16,201 nucleotides of DNA from an uncultured Veillonellaceae bacterium (lineage in GTDB: Bacteria > Bacillota > Negativicutes > Veillonellales > Dialisteraceae): NCBI GenBank assembly GCA_958439155.1, contig CAUBUJ010000023.1, positions 1-16,201 on the forward strand, in the 5' to 3' direction. The notes below the pieces were generated by a model. That model was not told the DNA's origin. It searched no databases and worked only from the letters and a program-made list of their open reading frames with translations. Shown here in pieces: positions 7,099 to 14,845 of the stretch (within the stretch, counting starts at the first letter, position 1; every line of letters starts with the position of its first letter). A program made the position numbers and the translations under genes.

Positions 7099-7107
7099 AT
7101 TATATCA
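7099..7107 (-). promoter_or_regulatory. Extended -10 promoter of the nfeD-floA operon
   Basis: On the minus strand TGATATAAT (7099-7107) is a perfect -10 hexamer with the TGn extension. No good -35 is visible 16-18 bases upstream. The expected start is near 7092, leaving a very short leader before the ribosome binding site. The same nine bases occur before obgE. Confidence 0.65.
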
Positions 7108-7129
7108 TGAGAACGCCTGGACCCCTGTA

Positions 7130-7160
7130 AAAAAAGAACCGGTCATGCCGGTTCTTTTTT
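7130..7160 (-). terminator. Strong intrinsic terminator of the obgE-cvfB operon
   Basis: A perfect 13-bp stem (AAAAAAGAACCGG with CCGGTTCTTTTTT) has a five-base loop. It overlaps the TAA stop of the cvfB-like gene by two bases. On the minus strand it ends in a run of T. It is symmetrical and would also work from the other side, but no plus-strand gene reaches it. Confidence 0.9.
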
Positions 7161-8034
7161 ACGTCAAATGATAGGTGCCGTCCTCTGCGGCAGCGATTTT
7201 CCCTTCTTTCAGAAGATGGCCTGCGGCCCGTTTGAAAGCAGCCTTGCTGAGGCCGAAAGCGAGGCGGATCTCTTCGGGACTGCTTTTATCAGAGAGACCC
7301 ATTTCCCCATTGTGTTTTTTCAAGTAGTCCAGGAGAATTTCACTGTCTCCGCCGAGGGCTTTTTCCTTCTGCTGCCGCAGGGAAATATTGAGATGCCCGT
7401 CAGGACGGATAAAGGTGACCCGGCCGGTGAGCTCCTCCCCCATGGAGAGGTTTTCCGGCATGTCCTTCCGGTAGAGGAAGGCGATCCATTTTTCCCGCGT
7501 GATCAGAAAGGCCCCTTCGCCGGTGATATTGTACACCGTGCCGGTCACCTTTCCTCCTTCCTTGATGCCCCGCGCCGGACGGGCCATACGGCGCATTTCT
7601 TCATCTACGTGCATCGTCACCGCCAGGCGCCCTGTTTTGTCCGTGTAGAGGCGGACCCAGATTTTCTGCCCTGCCCGGACCGTCCCGATGGTCTCCTTGT
7701 GGGGCAGGAAAATGCCCCGCTCCGTGCCGGCTTCCACAAAGGCGCCGAACCGGGTCGTAAGGAGCACCTCCACATAGCCCAGGCCTCCTTCCGGAATCTG
7801 GGGGAGACGCTGGCTCGCGGTGAGGCGGTGATGGGGATCATGGTACAGGAAAACCCGCACCGTATCGCCCGCTTTCACCTCGCCGGTCTGCTGCGCTTTA
7901 TGGAGGAGGATATCGTCAGAAGAATTTCCCGTTCCCCCGTCAAGGAACGCGCCGAAAGAGGCGAGACGGGAGACGGTGAGCTCGGCGATGGAATTTTCCT
8001 TCAGCCTCCGGGGCGCAAGCACAGTCTCTTTCAT
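7159..8034 (-). CDS. CvfB-like S1-domain RNA-binding protein
   Basis: Cytoplasmic RNA-binding protein of the CvfB/YitL family, 291 residues, near the usual length of 280-300. It shows repeated S1-like modules: about 12-75 (AELTVSRLASFGAFLDGG), 83-145 (YVEVLLTTRFGAFVEAGTER) and 160-222 (GTVYNITGEGAFLI). A C-terminal winged helix follows (about 230-290, with SPEEIRLAFGLSKAAFKRA and LLKEGKI). In Staphylococcus aureus CvfB affects virulence-factor expression; the direct target is not settled. It is the last gene of the long operon. Its ATG overlaps the rsfS stop by ATGA, and its own stop lies in the terminator stem. Confidence 0.92.
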   Translation of the reverse strand: MKETVLAPRRLKENSIAELTVSRLASFGAFLDGGTGNSSDDILLHKAQQTGEVKAGDTVRVFLYHDPHHRLTASQRLPQIPEGGLGYVEVLLTTRFGAFVEAGTERGIFLPHKETIGTVRAGQKIWVRLYTDKTGRLAVTMHVDEEMRRMARPARGIKEGGKVTGTVYNITGEGAFLITREKWIAFLYRKDMPENLSMGEELTGRVTFIRPDGHLNISLRQQKEKALGGDSEILLDYLKKHNGEMGLSDKSSPEEIRLAFGLSKAAFKRAAGHLLKEGKIAAAEDGTYHLT

Positions 8035-8399
8035 TCTGCGCCCTTCTCTTCCCCGTCTTCATGGTATTCCGTCACCGGCGCATCGCCCCAGAGATGGTCC
8101 AGTTCATAGCGGCGTCTCTCTTCATCGGTAAAAATATGAACGATCACGTCGGCGAAATCGAGGAGAATCCAGTTTCCTTCCCGGTATCCGTCGCTCCGGA
8201 GGGGCCGCTCGCCGGCAGCTTCCATTTTTTCCTCCACTTCGTCTGCCGCTGCCTGGGCTTGTTTCGTATTCCGCACGGTGGCGATCACAAAATAGTCCGC
8301 TACCGATGTGAGTTCTGTCACATGGAGCATGCGGATCTGCACGCCTTTTTTCTCTGCGATGGCTTTGCAGATTACATCCAGTTTTTCCTTAATGGTCAT
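8031..8399 (-). CDS. rsfS: Ribosomal silencing factor RsfS
   Basis: Binds ribosomal protein L14 (uL14) on the large subunit and blocks joining with the small subunit, which lowers translation in poor conditions. The 122-residue protein carries the family core: ELTSVADYFVIATVRNTKQAQAAAD with the DYFVIATV strand, then EGNWILLDFADVIVHIF and the C-terminal RRRYELDHLWGDAP. I chose the ATG at 8399, preceded by AAAGGAAGCAAGGA. The frame is open for another 30 codons upstream, but that extension overlaps the preceding gene and has no family likeness. It overlaps the next gene by four bases. Confidence 0.97.
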   Translation of the reverse strand: MTIKEKLDVICKAIAEKKGVQIRMLHVTELTSVADYFVIATVRNTKQAQAAADEVEEKMEAAGERPLRSDGYREGNWILLDFADVIVHIFTDEERRRYELDHLWGDAPVTEYHEDGEEKGAE

Positions 8400-8448
8400 T
8401 CCTTGCTTCCTTTCCCTGCAAAAAAAATTTCCTCCGCCTGGGCGCTGA

Positions 8449-9345
8449 TTACTTCCCGGCGGATCCCTGCTGATTCTCATTCTCACCAATGGTGAGACCT
8501 ACAATTTTCTGTATGCCGATGGGATTTACTTCCCACAGCGTCCCGTGTCCTCCGGTCTTGCTCTCTCCCGGAAGAATCATAAAATGGACATTCTCCGGCG
8601 GGTATCCTGTGAGGTCATAAGCGAGCATGGCCGCTTCCCGCTGGGTCATGTTCGTATCTGCCAGGTGCCACCCGGAATAAGCGAGAATCCCATTCATCAC
8701 GCGGAGATTTTTCCGGCCCTGCTCCGCGAAGGCTTTCATAAACCGCTCTTCCCGCTGGACCCGGCCCAGTTCTCCGCTGTCTTTGTCAATATACCGCATG
8801 TAGCCATAGGCGTAATCCCCCTCAAGGGTCTGGAAGCCCCGGCGGATGCCGATATCCTGGTTGCCTTCCCCGTCATGGTGGACCATGTCCTTTTCCACGT
8901 AGAGATCCACCCCGCCGAAACGGGTCATGAAGGAGGAGAACGTGCTCTGGTCCCACACCGCGTAATGGCCGATCCGGATATGGAGGAGATTTTCCACGGC
9001 GCTTACCATCTGTTCCGCTCCGCCCTGTCCGGTATAGGCATCCCGGAGAAGTAGAACCGGTTCAGAAGGGCGGCTGATTTGTGTATTTCCCGGAAGAGAA
9101 ATCACATAGACCTCCCGGGATGCCTGCGACACCGACAGGAGAAGCACGCTGTCTGCCTGGGGCGCGGCGCTGTCTGCGGCGCCGATCAGAAGATAGTACG
9201 CCGGATCGTCCCCATGGGCCGGGCCGCTGTCCTTTCCGGAAGAAAAGAAGAGCGACGCCGCGCCGTAAACCATGGCAGCCATCACAGCCGCGAAAGCGAA
9301 GATACAGGCGATCAGCTTTTTATAGCGTATTCTTGTCCGTCTCAT
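8449..9345 (-). CDS. LytR-CpsA-Psr (LCP) family protein with altered active-site residues
   Basis: LCP proteins are membrane-anchored enzymes that transfer lipid-linked glycopolymers to peptidoglycan outside the cell. The 298-residue protein has a short basic N-terminus, one transmembrane helix (about 11-33) and one LCP domain (about 48-215). Family elements seen are YYLLIGAAD, ADSVLLLSV with D65, GGVDLYVEKDM and the region YMRYIDKDSGELGRVQREERF (R184, R195, R198). Odd points: the usual PRDT motif reads PGNT (85-88), so the Arg and Asp are replaced, and the second Arg of the usual R-x-R is I186. Activity may be changed or lost. The ATG at 9345 overlaps the yqeK stop (ATGA). The family call is secure; the function is not. 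Confidence 0.88.
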   Translation of the reverse strand: MRRTRIRYKKLIACIFAFAAVMAAMVYGAASLFFSSGKDSGPAHGDDPAYYLLIGAADSAAPQADSVLLLSVSQASREVYVISLPGNTQISRPSEPVLLLRDAYTGQGGAEQMVSAVENLLHIRIGHYAVWDQSTFSSFMTRFGGVDLYVEKDMVHHDGEGNQDIGIRRGFQTLEGDYAYGYMRYIDKDSGELGRVQREERFMKAFAEQGRKNLRVMNGILAYSGWHLADTNMTQREAAMLAYDLTGYPPENVHFMILPGESKTGGHGTLWEVNPIGIQKIVGLTIGENENQQGSAGK

Positions 9346-9926
9346 GCCTTGTGCTTCCGCGCTTCCCTTGCAAGGGCCAGTTCATTGCGCCCGAGGAAGG
9401 TCAGGTCATAAATATACGCTTCCTGGTCGAGGAGGTGGCGGATCGTCGAGTCATAGGCGGCGAGCATCGCCTCATTTAGATCTTTTTCCGCCAGTTTCCG
9501 GAGCTTCTCCACGCCGGGAAAATCCCGGGACGGCTCAATGTAGTCTGCGAGGAATACGATTTTCTCAAGAAGCGTCATGTGCGGTCTTCCTGTGGTATGG
9601 TACACCACCGCGCGGAGGATGTCTTCATCGGTAATATGGAAATGAAGCTCCCCGTAGGCGCTGCCTGCCGGACCATGAAGAAGGGCGCGGCTTCCCATCA
9701 TGTACGAATCGAGGTGCATGCCCTTCTTTTCCGTCCATTCCTGCATTTCCGCAAGGGTCATTTCTTTCGCGCAGTCATGAATCCATCCGGCGATATACGC
9801 CTTTTCCGGATCCGCGCCGTAACGGAGAGCGAGTTTTTTCGCTGTATGAGCAACGCCTTCCATATGGTGAAACCGTTTGGGAGACAGATTCTTCTTTAAT
9901 TCTTCAATGATTTTGTCAAGATTCAT
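9342..9926 (-). CDS. yqeK: YqeK, HD-domain phosphohydrolase (probable Ap4A hydrolase)
   Basis: Cytoplasmic HD-domain protein of 194 residues. YqeK proteins of Gram-positive bacteria are known to split diadenosine tetraphosphate symmetrically to two ADP. Metal-binding residues typical of the family are visible: H21 (RFHHMEGVAHTA), H50-D51 (WIHDCAKE), H84 (LLHGPAGSA), H110 (VYHTTGRP) and D128 (FLADYIEPSRDFPG). Its start shares one base with the nadD stop (TAATG), so the two are translationally coupled, as in most Firmicutes. The C-terminal helix ends in a basic stretch (REARKHKA). Length and motifs fit the family. Confidence 0.96.
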   Translation of the reverse strand: MNLDKIIEELKKNLSPKRFHHMEGVAHTAKKLALRYGADPEKAYIAGWIHDCAKEMTLAEMQEWTEKKGMHLDSYMMGSRALLHGPAGSAYGELHFHITDEDILRAVVYHTTGRPHMTLLEKIVFLADYIEPSRDFPGVEKLRKLAEKDLNEAMLAAYDSTIRHLLDQEAYIYDLTFLGRNELALAREARKHKA

Positions 9927-10534
9927 TACCAGGTCCCCTTGTATAGCTGATTGTCTTTAATATACTGGATCACTCTGTCCGGCATGAGGTAGCGCACCGA
10001 ACGGTCCGCCCGGATCAGGCCGCGGAGTATGGTGGAAGAAATTTCCAGTTCCGGCGTGCGGAGAAAATGGATCTTTCTAAGGCCCAGATCCCCGAAGAGG
10101 CGCACTGTTTCTTTCAGTTTCTCCTCATTGCCGGGGCGGCTGGCGCAGATGAAATGGCACGCCTCCAGAAGTTCCCTGTTGTACTTCCACGTAGGCAGGT
10201 CTGCCACCGCGTCTGTCCCGGCGATAAAATAAAAATCCTTATCCCGCATTTCTTTCTGGAGCAGGCGGATCGTATCTACCGTATAGGACGGGCCTTCCCG
10301 TTCCAGCTCCACCGGGGAGACGGAGAAAAAAGGATTGTCCTCCACAGCAAGCTCCACCATGCGGTACCGGGCATACTTGCTGATATGGTGCATCGCCTTG
10401 TTGGGCGTATCCCCTGTGGGAATGAAAAGCACCTGCCCCAGGTCAAACTCCTGGCGCGCCGCTTCGGCGATCACCAGGTGGCCTATATGAATGGGATTGA
10501 AGGAGCCCCCAAATACGCCTATCCGATGCGACAT
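9926..10534 (-). CDS. nadD: Nicotinate-nucleotide adenylyltransferase
   Basis: Joins nicotinate mononucleotide and ATP to nicotinate adenine dinucleotide, the last-but-one step of NAD synthesis, in the cytoplasm. The 202-residue Rossmann-like protein has GVFGGSFNPIHIGHL (6-20; nucleotide-binding H16 and H19), FIAGTDAVADLPTWKY in the middle and the C-terminal ISSTILR (165-171), all diagnostic. I chose the ATG at 10534, with GGAAGG about 13 bases upstream. The open frame runs 18 codons further, but that part has no family likeness and overlaps a possible small gene. It is followed directly by yqeK. Confidence 0.97.
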   Translation of the reverse strand: MSHRIGVFGGSFNPIHIGHLVIAEAARQEFDLGQVLFIPTGDTPNKAMHHISKYARYRMVELAVEDNPFFSVSPVELEREGPSYTVDTIRLLQKEMRDKDFYFIAGTDAVADLPTWKYNRELLEACHFICASRPGNEEKLKETVRLFGDLGLRKIHFLRTPELEISSTILRGLIRADRSVRYLMPDRVIQYIKDNQLYKGTW

Positions 10535-10704
10535 AGGTACAATATCCCTTCCAGCGCCGCCATACACGCCGCCATGCACAAGAGCCATTGGAGGAAATGA
10601 TACACTTCATAGCGCCCTTTCGCCGTGCGGGTATGGTAATAGAGCCACCATCTCCACTGATACCGCAGGGAAAGGGGCGCGTCCTTATTCACGGATCTGT
10701 CCAT
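10519..10704 (-). CDS. Putative small membrane protein between proA and nadD
   Basis: Short open frame of 61 codons that fills the 150-base gap between proA and nadD, overlapping 20 bases of proA and 16 of nadD. The product has a basic, Trp-rich N-terminal half (LRYQWRWWLYYHTRTAKGR) and one hydrophobic helix near the C-terminus (about 38-57). The third codon positions are GC-rich, with codons (GCG, CTG, CTC, GAA, CAT) that match the neighbours, which argues for a real gene. Against it: no Shine-Dalgarno precedes the ATG at 10704 or the in-frame GTG at 10692. It would need coupling to the end of proA translation. I recognise no family. Confidence 0.5.
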   Translation of the reverse strand: MDRSVNKDAPLSLRYQWRWWLYYHTRTAKGRYEVYHFLQWLLCMAACMAALEGILYLCRIG

Positions 10705-11938
10705 GGCCGAAAATTTTATACTTGTACGTCACAAGCGGCGAAAGGCCGACGGGCCCCCGCACGTGAAGCTTCTGGGTGCTGATGCCGATTTCCGCGCCGA
10801 ATCCGAACTGGAATCCATCGGTAAACCGGGTGGACGCGTTGGCATAGACGCAGGCCGCGTCAATGGCGTTCATAAAGGTGCGGATGGCTTCCTTGTTTTC
10901 CGACAGGATGCATTCGGAATGTTTCGTTCCGTACTTCTGGATATGGCGGATCGCCGCCGAAAGAGAGGGCACCACTTTTACAGAGAGAACCAGCGCGCCG
11001 TATTCGGTGCTCCAGTCCTTTTCCACCGCTTTTTCCGCGAAGGGAAGGAGGCGGCACACGGTCTCGTCTCCACGGATCGCCACCCCTGCCTTCCGGAGCG
11101 CCTTTCCCACTTCCGGGAGGAAGGTCTCTGCGATGTCCTCATGGACAAGAAGCGTTTCCATAGCGTTGCACACGGAAGGACGCTGCGCTTTCGCGTTCAC
11201 AATGACAGGAATGGCCTTCGCCAGATCCGCCTCTTTGTCCACATAGGTATGGCACACGCCGGCGCCTGTTTCAATCACAGGGACCGTGCTCGTTTCCACC
11301 ACGAAGCGGATGAGCCCGGCCCCGCCTCTCGGAATGGCCAGGTCCACGATGCCCCGCATATGGAGCAGGAAGGGCACGAGCTGCCGGTCCGGATCGAGAA
11401 TGCTTGTGACGGTCTCTTCCGGCAGGCCCTCTTCCCGGAGCGCTTTCTGGATCACCGCGGTAAGCGCCCCATTGGTGTGGTGCGCTTCCCGCCCGCCCCG
11501 GAGGAGACAGGCGTTGCCGCTTTTGAGACAGAGTGCCGCCGCGTCGACAGTCACATTCGGCCGGGATTCATAAATCATGGCAATGACCCCGAAAGGCACC
11601 GTGGTCTGGATGATTTCAAGGCCATTGGCCAGGACAGACCGGGACAGCACTTTTCCGCAGGGATCAGGGAGCTTTGTCAGGGCGCGCACCCCTTCCGCCA
11701 TATCGGCGATCCGTTTGGGACTGAGCGTGAGCCGCTCCACCATGGCCGGCGCAAGGCCCGCTTTCTCCGCTGCGGCTACGTCTTCCCGATTGGCAGCGAG
11801 AATGGCCGCTTCCTCATCGAGAAGCCCGCTTTCGATGCGGCGAAGCAGATGATTTTTCTTTTCTTCCGAAAGTTCTGCCAGGACAGCCGCCGCTTTTTTT
11901 GTTTTTTCTCCTGCCTGGAGAAGCTCTTCTGTATTCAT
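10685..11938 (-). CDS. proA: Glutamate-5-semialdehyde dehydrogenase (gamma-glutamyl phosphate reductase)
   Basis: NADPH-dependent reduction of glutamyl 5-phosphate to glutamate 5-semialdehyde, second step of proline synthesis. The 417-residue length is standard. Diagnostic stretches are VPFGVIAMIYESRPNVTVDA (114-133), LKSGNACLLRGGREAHHTN (138-156), IPRGGAGLI (202-210) and the catalytic C257 in NAKAQRPSVCNAMETLLVH. The C-terminal FGFGAEIGISTQKLHVRGPV is also conserved. The ATG at 11938 follows GGGAGGGATAGG. It lies 23 bases after proB, its metabolic partner, whose product hands over the unstable acyl phosphate. Confidence 0.98.
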   Translation of the reverse strand: MNTEELLQAGEKTKKAAAVLAELSEEKKNHLLRRIESGLLDEEAAILAANREDVAAAEKAGLAPAMVERLTLSPKRIADMAEGVRALTKLPDPCGKVLSRSVLANGLEIIQTTVPFGVIAMIYESRPNVTVDAAALCLKSGNACLLRGGREAHHTNGALTAVIQKALREEGLPEETVTSILDPDRQLVPFLLHMRGIVDLAIPRGGAGLIRFVVETSTVPVIETGAGVCHTYVDKEADLAKAIPVIVNAKAQRPSVCNAMETLLVHEDIAETFLPEVGKALRKAGVAIRGDETVCRLLPFAEKAVEKDWSTEYGALVLSVKVVPSLSAAIRHIQKYGTKHSECILSENKEAIRTFMNAIDAACVYANASTRFTDGFQFGFGAEIGISTQKLHVRGPVGLSPLVTYKYKIFGHGQIRE

Positions 11939-11961
11939 CCTATCCCTCCCAGCGAATGATC

Positions 11962-13083
11962 TTAATGAAGAACGAGCAGATTGTCTCTGTGAATCACCGT
12001 GTCATACGGCGCGTCATACCCGAGCGCCCGGGGAATTTCTGAAGTATGGCATCCCCGGATCTTCTCCACTTCGGCCTTGTCAAAATGGGTGATCCCCCGG
12101 GCCAGTTCCATATCGCCATAGCAGACCGATACGATATCCCCGGCCTGGAAATTTCCTTCCGCGCCGGTAATGCCCACCGGGAGCAGGCTGGATCCTTTCT
12201 TCAGGATGGCGTCACGGCATCCTGCGTCCACCAGAATCCGCCCCTTTATATCGGCGCCGATGATCATTTTCTTCTTTTTCATCTGGGGATGGACATTTTC
12301 CCCGCGGAAGAAGGTCCCTACGGACTCCCCGTCCATGATGCGGTACAGCACCTGGGGCATCGCGCTTTCTGCGATGACCATGTCAATCCCGGAATGGACG
12401 CAGATTTCCGCCGCCAGAAGTTTCGTGTACATGCCGCCGGTCCCTCTGGCGGTTCCCGGCCCTTCCGCCGTCTGGAAGAGCTCTCTCGAGAAGGAATCCA
12501 CCTCCGGAATGAGCCTGGCATCGCTGTGGGTAGAAGGATTCTTGTCATAGAGCCCTTGTACGTCGGAAAGGATAATGAGAAGATCCGCGTCGGCAATGCT
12601 CGCCACGGTGGCGGACAAGGTGTCATTGTCGCCGATTTTAATTTCATCGGCAGCGACCGCGTCATTTTCGTTGATAATGGGGAGTACGCCCAGTTCGAGA
12701 AGGGCTTTGATCATCCCTCTGGCGTACATGTACCGCCTGGGGCTCAGCGCGTCGCCCCTGGTGAGGAGCACCTGCCCTACATGGCGGCCGTACTCATGGA
12801 AGAAACGTTCATACACGTTCATGAGAAATCCCTGGCCTACCGCGGCAGCGGCCTGTTTGTAAGGAAGAAAGGACGGCTTTTCCGTAAAGCCGATAATGGG
12901 AGATCCTACGCCGATGGCGCCGGAGCTCACCAGGATGACGCCGATGCCCCGGTTCATGAGATCGGAAATCTGCCGCGCCAGCTGGTCGATGAAGCGAAAA
13001 TTCATCTTTCCATTGTCATACGTAAGAGAGCTGGTCCCTACTTTGATGACAATATTCTTTTTTTTGAGAATCCGCTCCTTCAT
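11962..13083 (-). CDS. proB: Glutamate 5-kinase with PUA domain
   Basis: Phosphorylates glutamate at the 5-position, the first and usually proline-inhibited step of proline synthesis. The 373-residue protein has an amino-acid-kinase domain (about 8-260: IVIKVGTSSLT, VSSGAIGVG, PIINENDAVAADEIKIGDND, LLIILSDVQGLYDKNP, GTGGMYTKLLAA) and a C-terminal PUA domain (about 278-362). I chose the ATG at 13083, four bases after the yhbY stop. An upstream in-frame ATG at 13107 lies within yhbY and adds only residues unlike the family. The ribosome binding site is weak, so translation is probably coupled to yhbY. Confidence 0.96.
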   Translation of the reverse strand: MKERILKKKNIVIKVGTSSLTYDNGKMNFRFIDQLARQISDLMNRGIGVILVSSGAIGVGSPIIGFTEKPSFLPYKQAAAAVGQGFLMNVYERFFHEYGRHVGQVLLTRGDALSPRRYMYARGMIKALLELGVLPIINENDAVAADEIKIGDNDTLSATVASIADADLLIILSDVQGLYDKNPSTHSDARLIPEVDSFSRELFQTAEGPGTARGTGGMYTKLLAAEICVHSGIDMVIAESAMPQVLYRIMDGESVGTFFRGENVHPQMKKKKMIIGADIKGRILVDAGCRDAILKKGSSLLPVGITGAEGNFQAGDIVSVCYGDMELARGITHFDKAEVEKIRGCHTSEIPRALGYDAPYDTVIHRDNLLVLH

Positions 13084-13087
13084 GGTC

Positions 13088-13384
13088 TCATTTTCTGGGG
13101 AGCTCATAATGGGATTTCTCTTCTTTCTGGCGGAACAGGACGCAGTTGTGGCCGATGATCTGCACGATTTCACAGCCCAGGCACTCTGCGAGAACAGAAG
13201 CGGTGTCCCGGATATCTTCCGCCGAATTCTGGTTCACTTTCACTTTGATCAGTTCCCGCGCGGTAATCGCGTCCCGGGCGCTGTCAATGACAGGATCGGT
13301 GAGACCTTCCTTGCCGATCTGCACCACTGCGGGAAAATTCACCGCGATGGATTTCAAATATTGTTTCTGTTTTCCTGTAAGCAT
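13088..13384 (-). CDS. yhbY: YhbY-family ribosome assembly RNA-binding protein (CRM domain)
   Basis: CRM-domain protein of 98 residues that associates with pre-50S ribosomal particles. The sequence follows the family: MLTGKQKQYLKSIA at the start, VVQIGKEGLTDPVI (the GxxG-type loop), LIKVKVNQNS, and GCEIVQIIGHNCVLFRQ near the end. It starts 12 bases after obgE, an order common in Firmicutes and consistent with a joint role in 50S maturation. The ATG at 13384 follows GGCGGGGG. The C-terminus (EEKSHYELPRK) is variable in the family. Confidence 0.96.
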   Translation of the reverse strand: MLTGKQKQYLKSIAVNFPAVVQIGKEGLTDPVIDSARDAITARELIKVKVNQNSAEDIRDTASVLAECLGCEIVQIIGHNCVLFRQKEEKSHYELPRK

Positions 13385-13396
13385 GAGACCCCCGCC

Positions 13397-14686
13397 TTAC
13401 AAATCATCGTCCCGTTTCTTTTCGGCGTAAGTGAATTCCACGCCGTAAAGATCGACTGTATCCCCTTCCTTGATGCCCGCTTTCCGGAGCATCTTGTCCA
13501 GTTCCATAAATTTCCAGGCCCGGTCAAACCGGCGCAGAGAGAACGTATCGTCAAAGTCGGTCATATTGACCAGCTTCTCCACGCGCTTCCCTTTCACAAA
13601 GAAAACGCCGTCCTCTTCGGTAATGGTGAATTCCTCTTTCGGCACATCATAGACGATGGTCTTATCCGGCGTGAAGTCCGGCATAGGCGGCACTTCCTGC
13701 AGCACCTGCCATACCCGCTCCATAAGGGGCCGGATCCCTTCGCCGGTTAAGGTACAGATCGGGAAGAATTCATACCCTTCCCCTTCAATGGCCTCTTTCA
13801 GAGCGGCCAGCTCCCCCTCGTCCTGGATGAGATCGATTTTATTTCCTGCCACGATCTGTTTCTTTTTCGGGAGAGCCTCGCTGTAGAGCTCCAGCTCATT
13901 GTTGATGATGTGGAAATCGGAGAGCGGATCCCGCCCTTCGCTGCCGGACGCGTCCAGCACGTGGATGAGGAGCCGTGTCCGTTCCACATGGCGGAGGAAA
14001 TCATGGCCCAGGCCCACGCCCTGGCTGGCCCCTTCAATGAGGCCGGGAATATCAGCCATGACAAAGGTCCGGTCCGGCGAAAGCTCGACCACCCCCAGAT
14101 GAGGCACGAGGGTGGTGAAATGGTACGCTGCCACTTCCGGGCGGGCGCCGGACACTTTCCGGATCAGGCTGGATTTTCCCACACTGGGGAACCCGAGAAG
14201 GCCCACATCGGCGAGCACTTTCAGTTCCAGCCGGATCTCCTTCATTTCCCCAGGCTCCCCTTTTTCCGCGTACGTCGGGGCGCGCACCGCAGACGTGGCG
14301 AAATGCTGGTTTCCCAGACCGCCCCGGCCGCCTTTTACAAGGAGCGTCTCCTGCCCTTCATGGGTGAGATCGGCAAGAAGCTCATTCGTATTGGCGTCGT
14401 ACACCATCGTTCCCAGCGGCACCTTCACGATCACATCATCTGCCGATTTGCCGAACATATTTTTCGCGCCGCCGTTCTGCCCGTTCTTCGCGGCAAATTT
14501 TCTGTGCCGGCGGAAATCCATGAGTGTATTCATATTAGAAACGGCCCGCACCAGAACGGAACCGCCCCGCCCGCCGTCACCGCCGGAAGGGCCTCCCCGG
14601 GGCACGTACTTTTCCCGGCGGAACGCCACTATCCCGTCTCCGCCGCTGCCGGACTGCACAATGATCCTTGCCTTATCAATAAACAT
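13397..14686 (-). CDS. obgE: Obg GTPase (ribosome assembly / stress)
   Basis: Large GTPase that binds the 50S subunit and acts as a late assembly checkpoint sensitive to ppGpp in other bacteria. The 429-residue protein has all three domains of the Gram-positive form. The glycine-rich Obg fold covers 1-158 (GGPSGGDGGRGGSV, KGGRGGLGN). The G domain covers 159-335 (P-loop GFPSVGKSS 165-173, switch II DIPG 212-215, NKID 282-285). The C-terminal OCT domain covers about 345-425 and is present in Gram-positives but absent from E. coli Obg. The ATG at 14686 follows AAAGAGGTAA. It is the first gene of the long operon, about 40 bases after its promoter. Confidence 0.98.
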   Translation of the reverse strand: MFIDKARIIVQSGSGGDGIVAFRREKYVPRGGPSGGDGGRGGSVLVRAVSNMNTLMDFRRHRKFAAKNGQNGGAKNMFGKSADDVIVKVPLGTMVYDANTNELLADLTHEGQETLLVKGGRGGLGNQHFATSAVRAPTYAEKGEPGEMKEIRLELKVLADVGLLGFPSVGKSSLIRKVSGARPEVAAYHFTTLVPHLGVVELSPDRTFVMADIPGLIEGASQGVGLGHDFLRHVERTRLLIHVLDASGSEGRDPLSDFHIINNELELYSEALPKKKQIVAGNKIDLIQDEGELAALKEAIEGEGYEFFPICTLTGEGIRPLMERVWQVLQEVPPMPDFTPDKTIVYDVPKEEFTITEEDGVFFVKGKRVEKLVNMTDFDDTFSLRRFDRAWKFMELDKMLRKAGIKEGDTVDLYGVEFTYAEKKRDDDL

Positions 14687-14731
14687 AGGTTACCTCTTTC
14701 TCTGTCACACTGATACAGCCTATATTCCATT

Positions 14732-14740
14732 ATTATATCA
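14732..14740 (-). promoter_or_regulatory. Extended -10 promoter of the obgE operon
   Basis: TGATATAAT on the minus strand is a perfect -10 with TGn extension, 46 bases before the obgE start. No recognisable TTGACA-like -35 precedes it. It is identical to the nfeD promoter core. Transcription would begin near 14725. Confidence 0.65.
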
Positions 14741-14796
14741 TAACAAAACCGGGCTTATAGGAAAAATATCCCTTTTCTTTCCCGCCGCCAGGCAGG

Positions 14797-14818
14797 AAAA
14801 AACCTCCCTTCCGGGAGG
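14797..14818 (-). terminator. Intrinsic terminator after the nitrogenase-like gene
   Basis: On the minus strand CCTCCC-GGAA-GGGAGG forms a six-pair stem with a tetraloop, followed by TTTTTT. It lies about 27 bases after the stop codon at 14846 and separates this transcript from the obgE operon. Confidence 0.85.
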
Positions 14819-14845
14819 CATGAAGAGGAAAAATCTCCCCTTCCT

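Noticed and set aside
10703..11959. Open frame of 418 codons on the plus strand opposite proA
   Set aside because: Mirror of the proA codon pattern. The product is rich in His, Arg and Phe in the way typical of antisense translations.
12046..13158. Open frame of 370 codons on the plus strand opposite proB
   Set aside because: Antisense to a well-conserved enzyme; no ribosome binding site and no recognisable family.
13910..14713. Open frame of 267 codons on the plus strand opposite obgE
   Set aside because: Antisense to the glycine-rich Obg domain and G domain; no independent signal.
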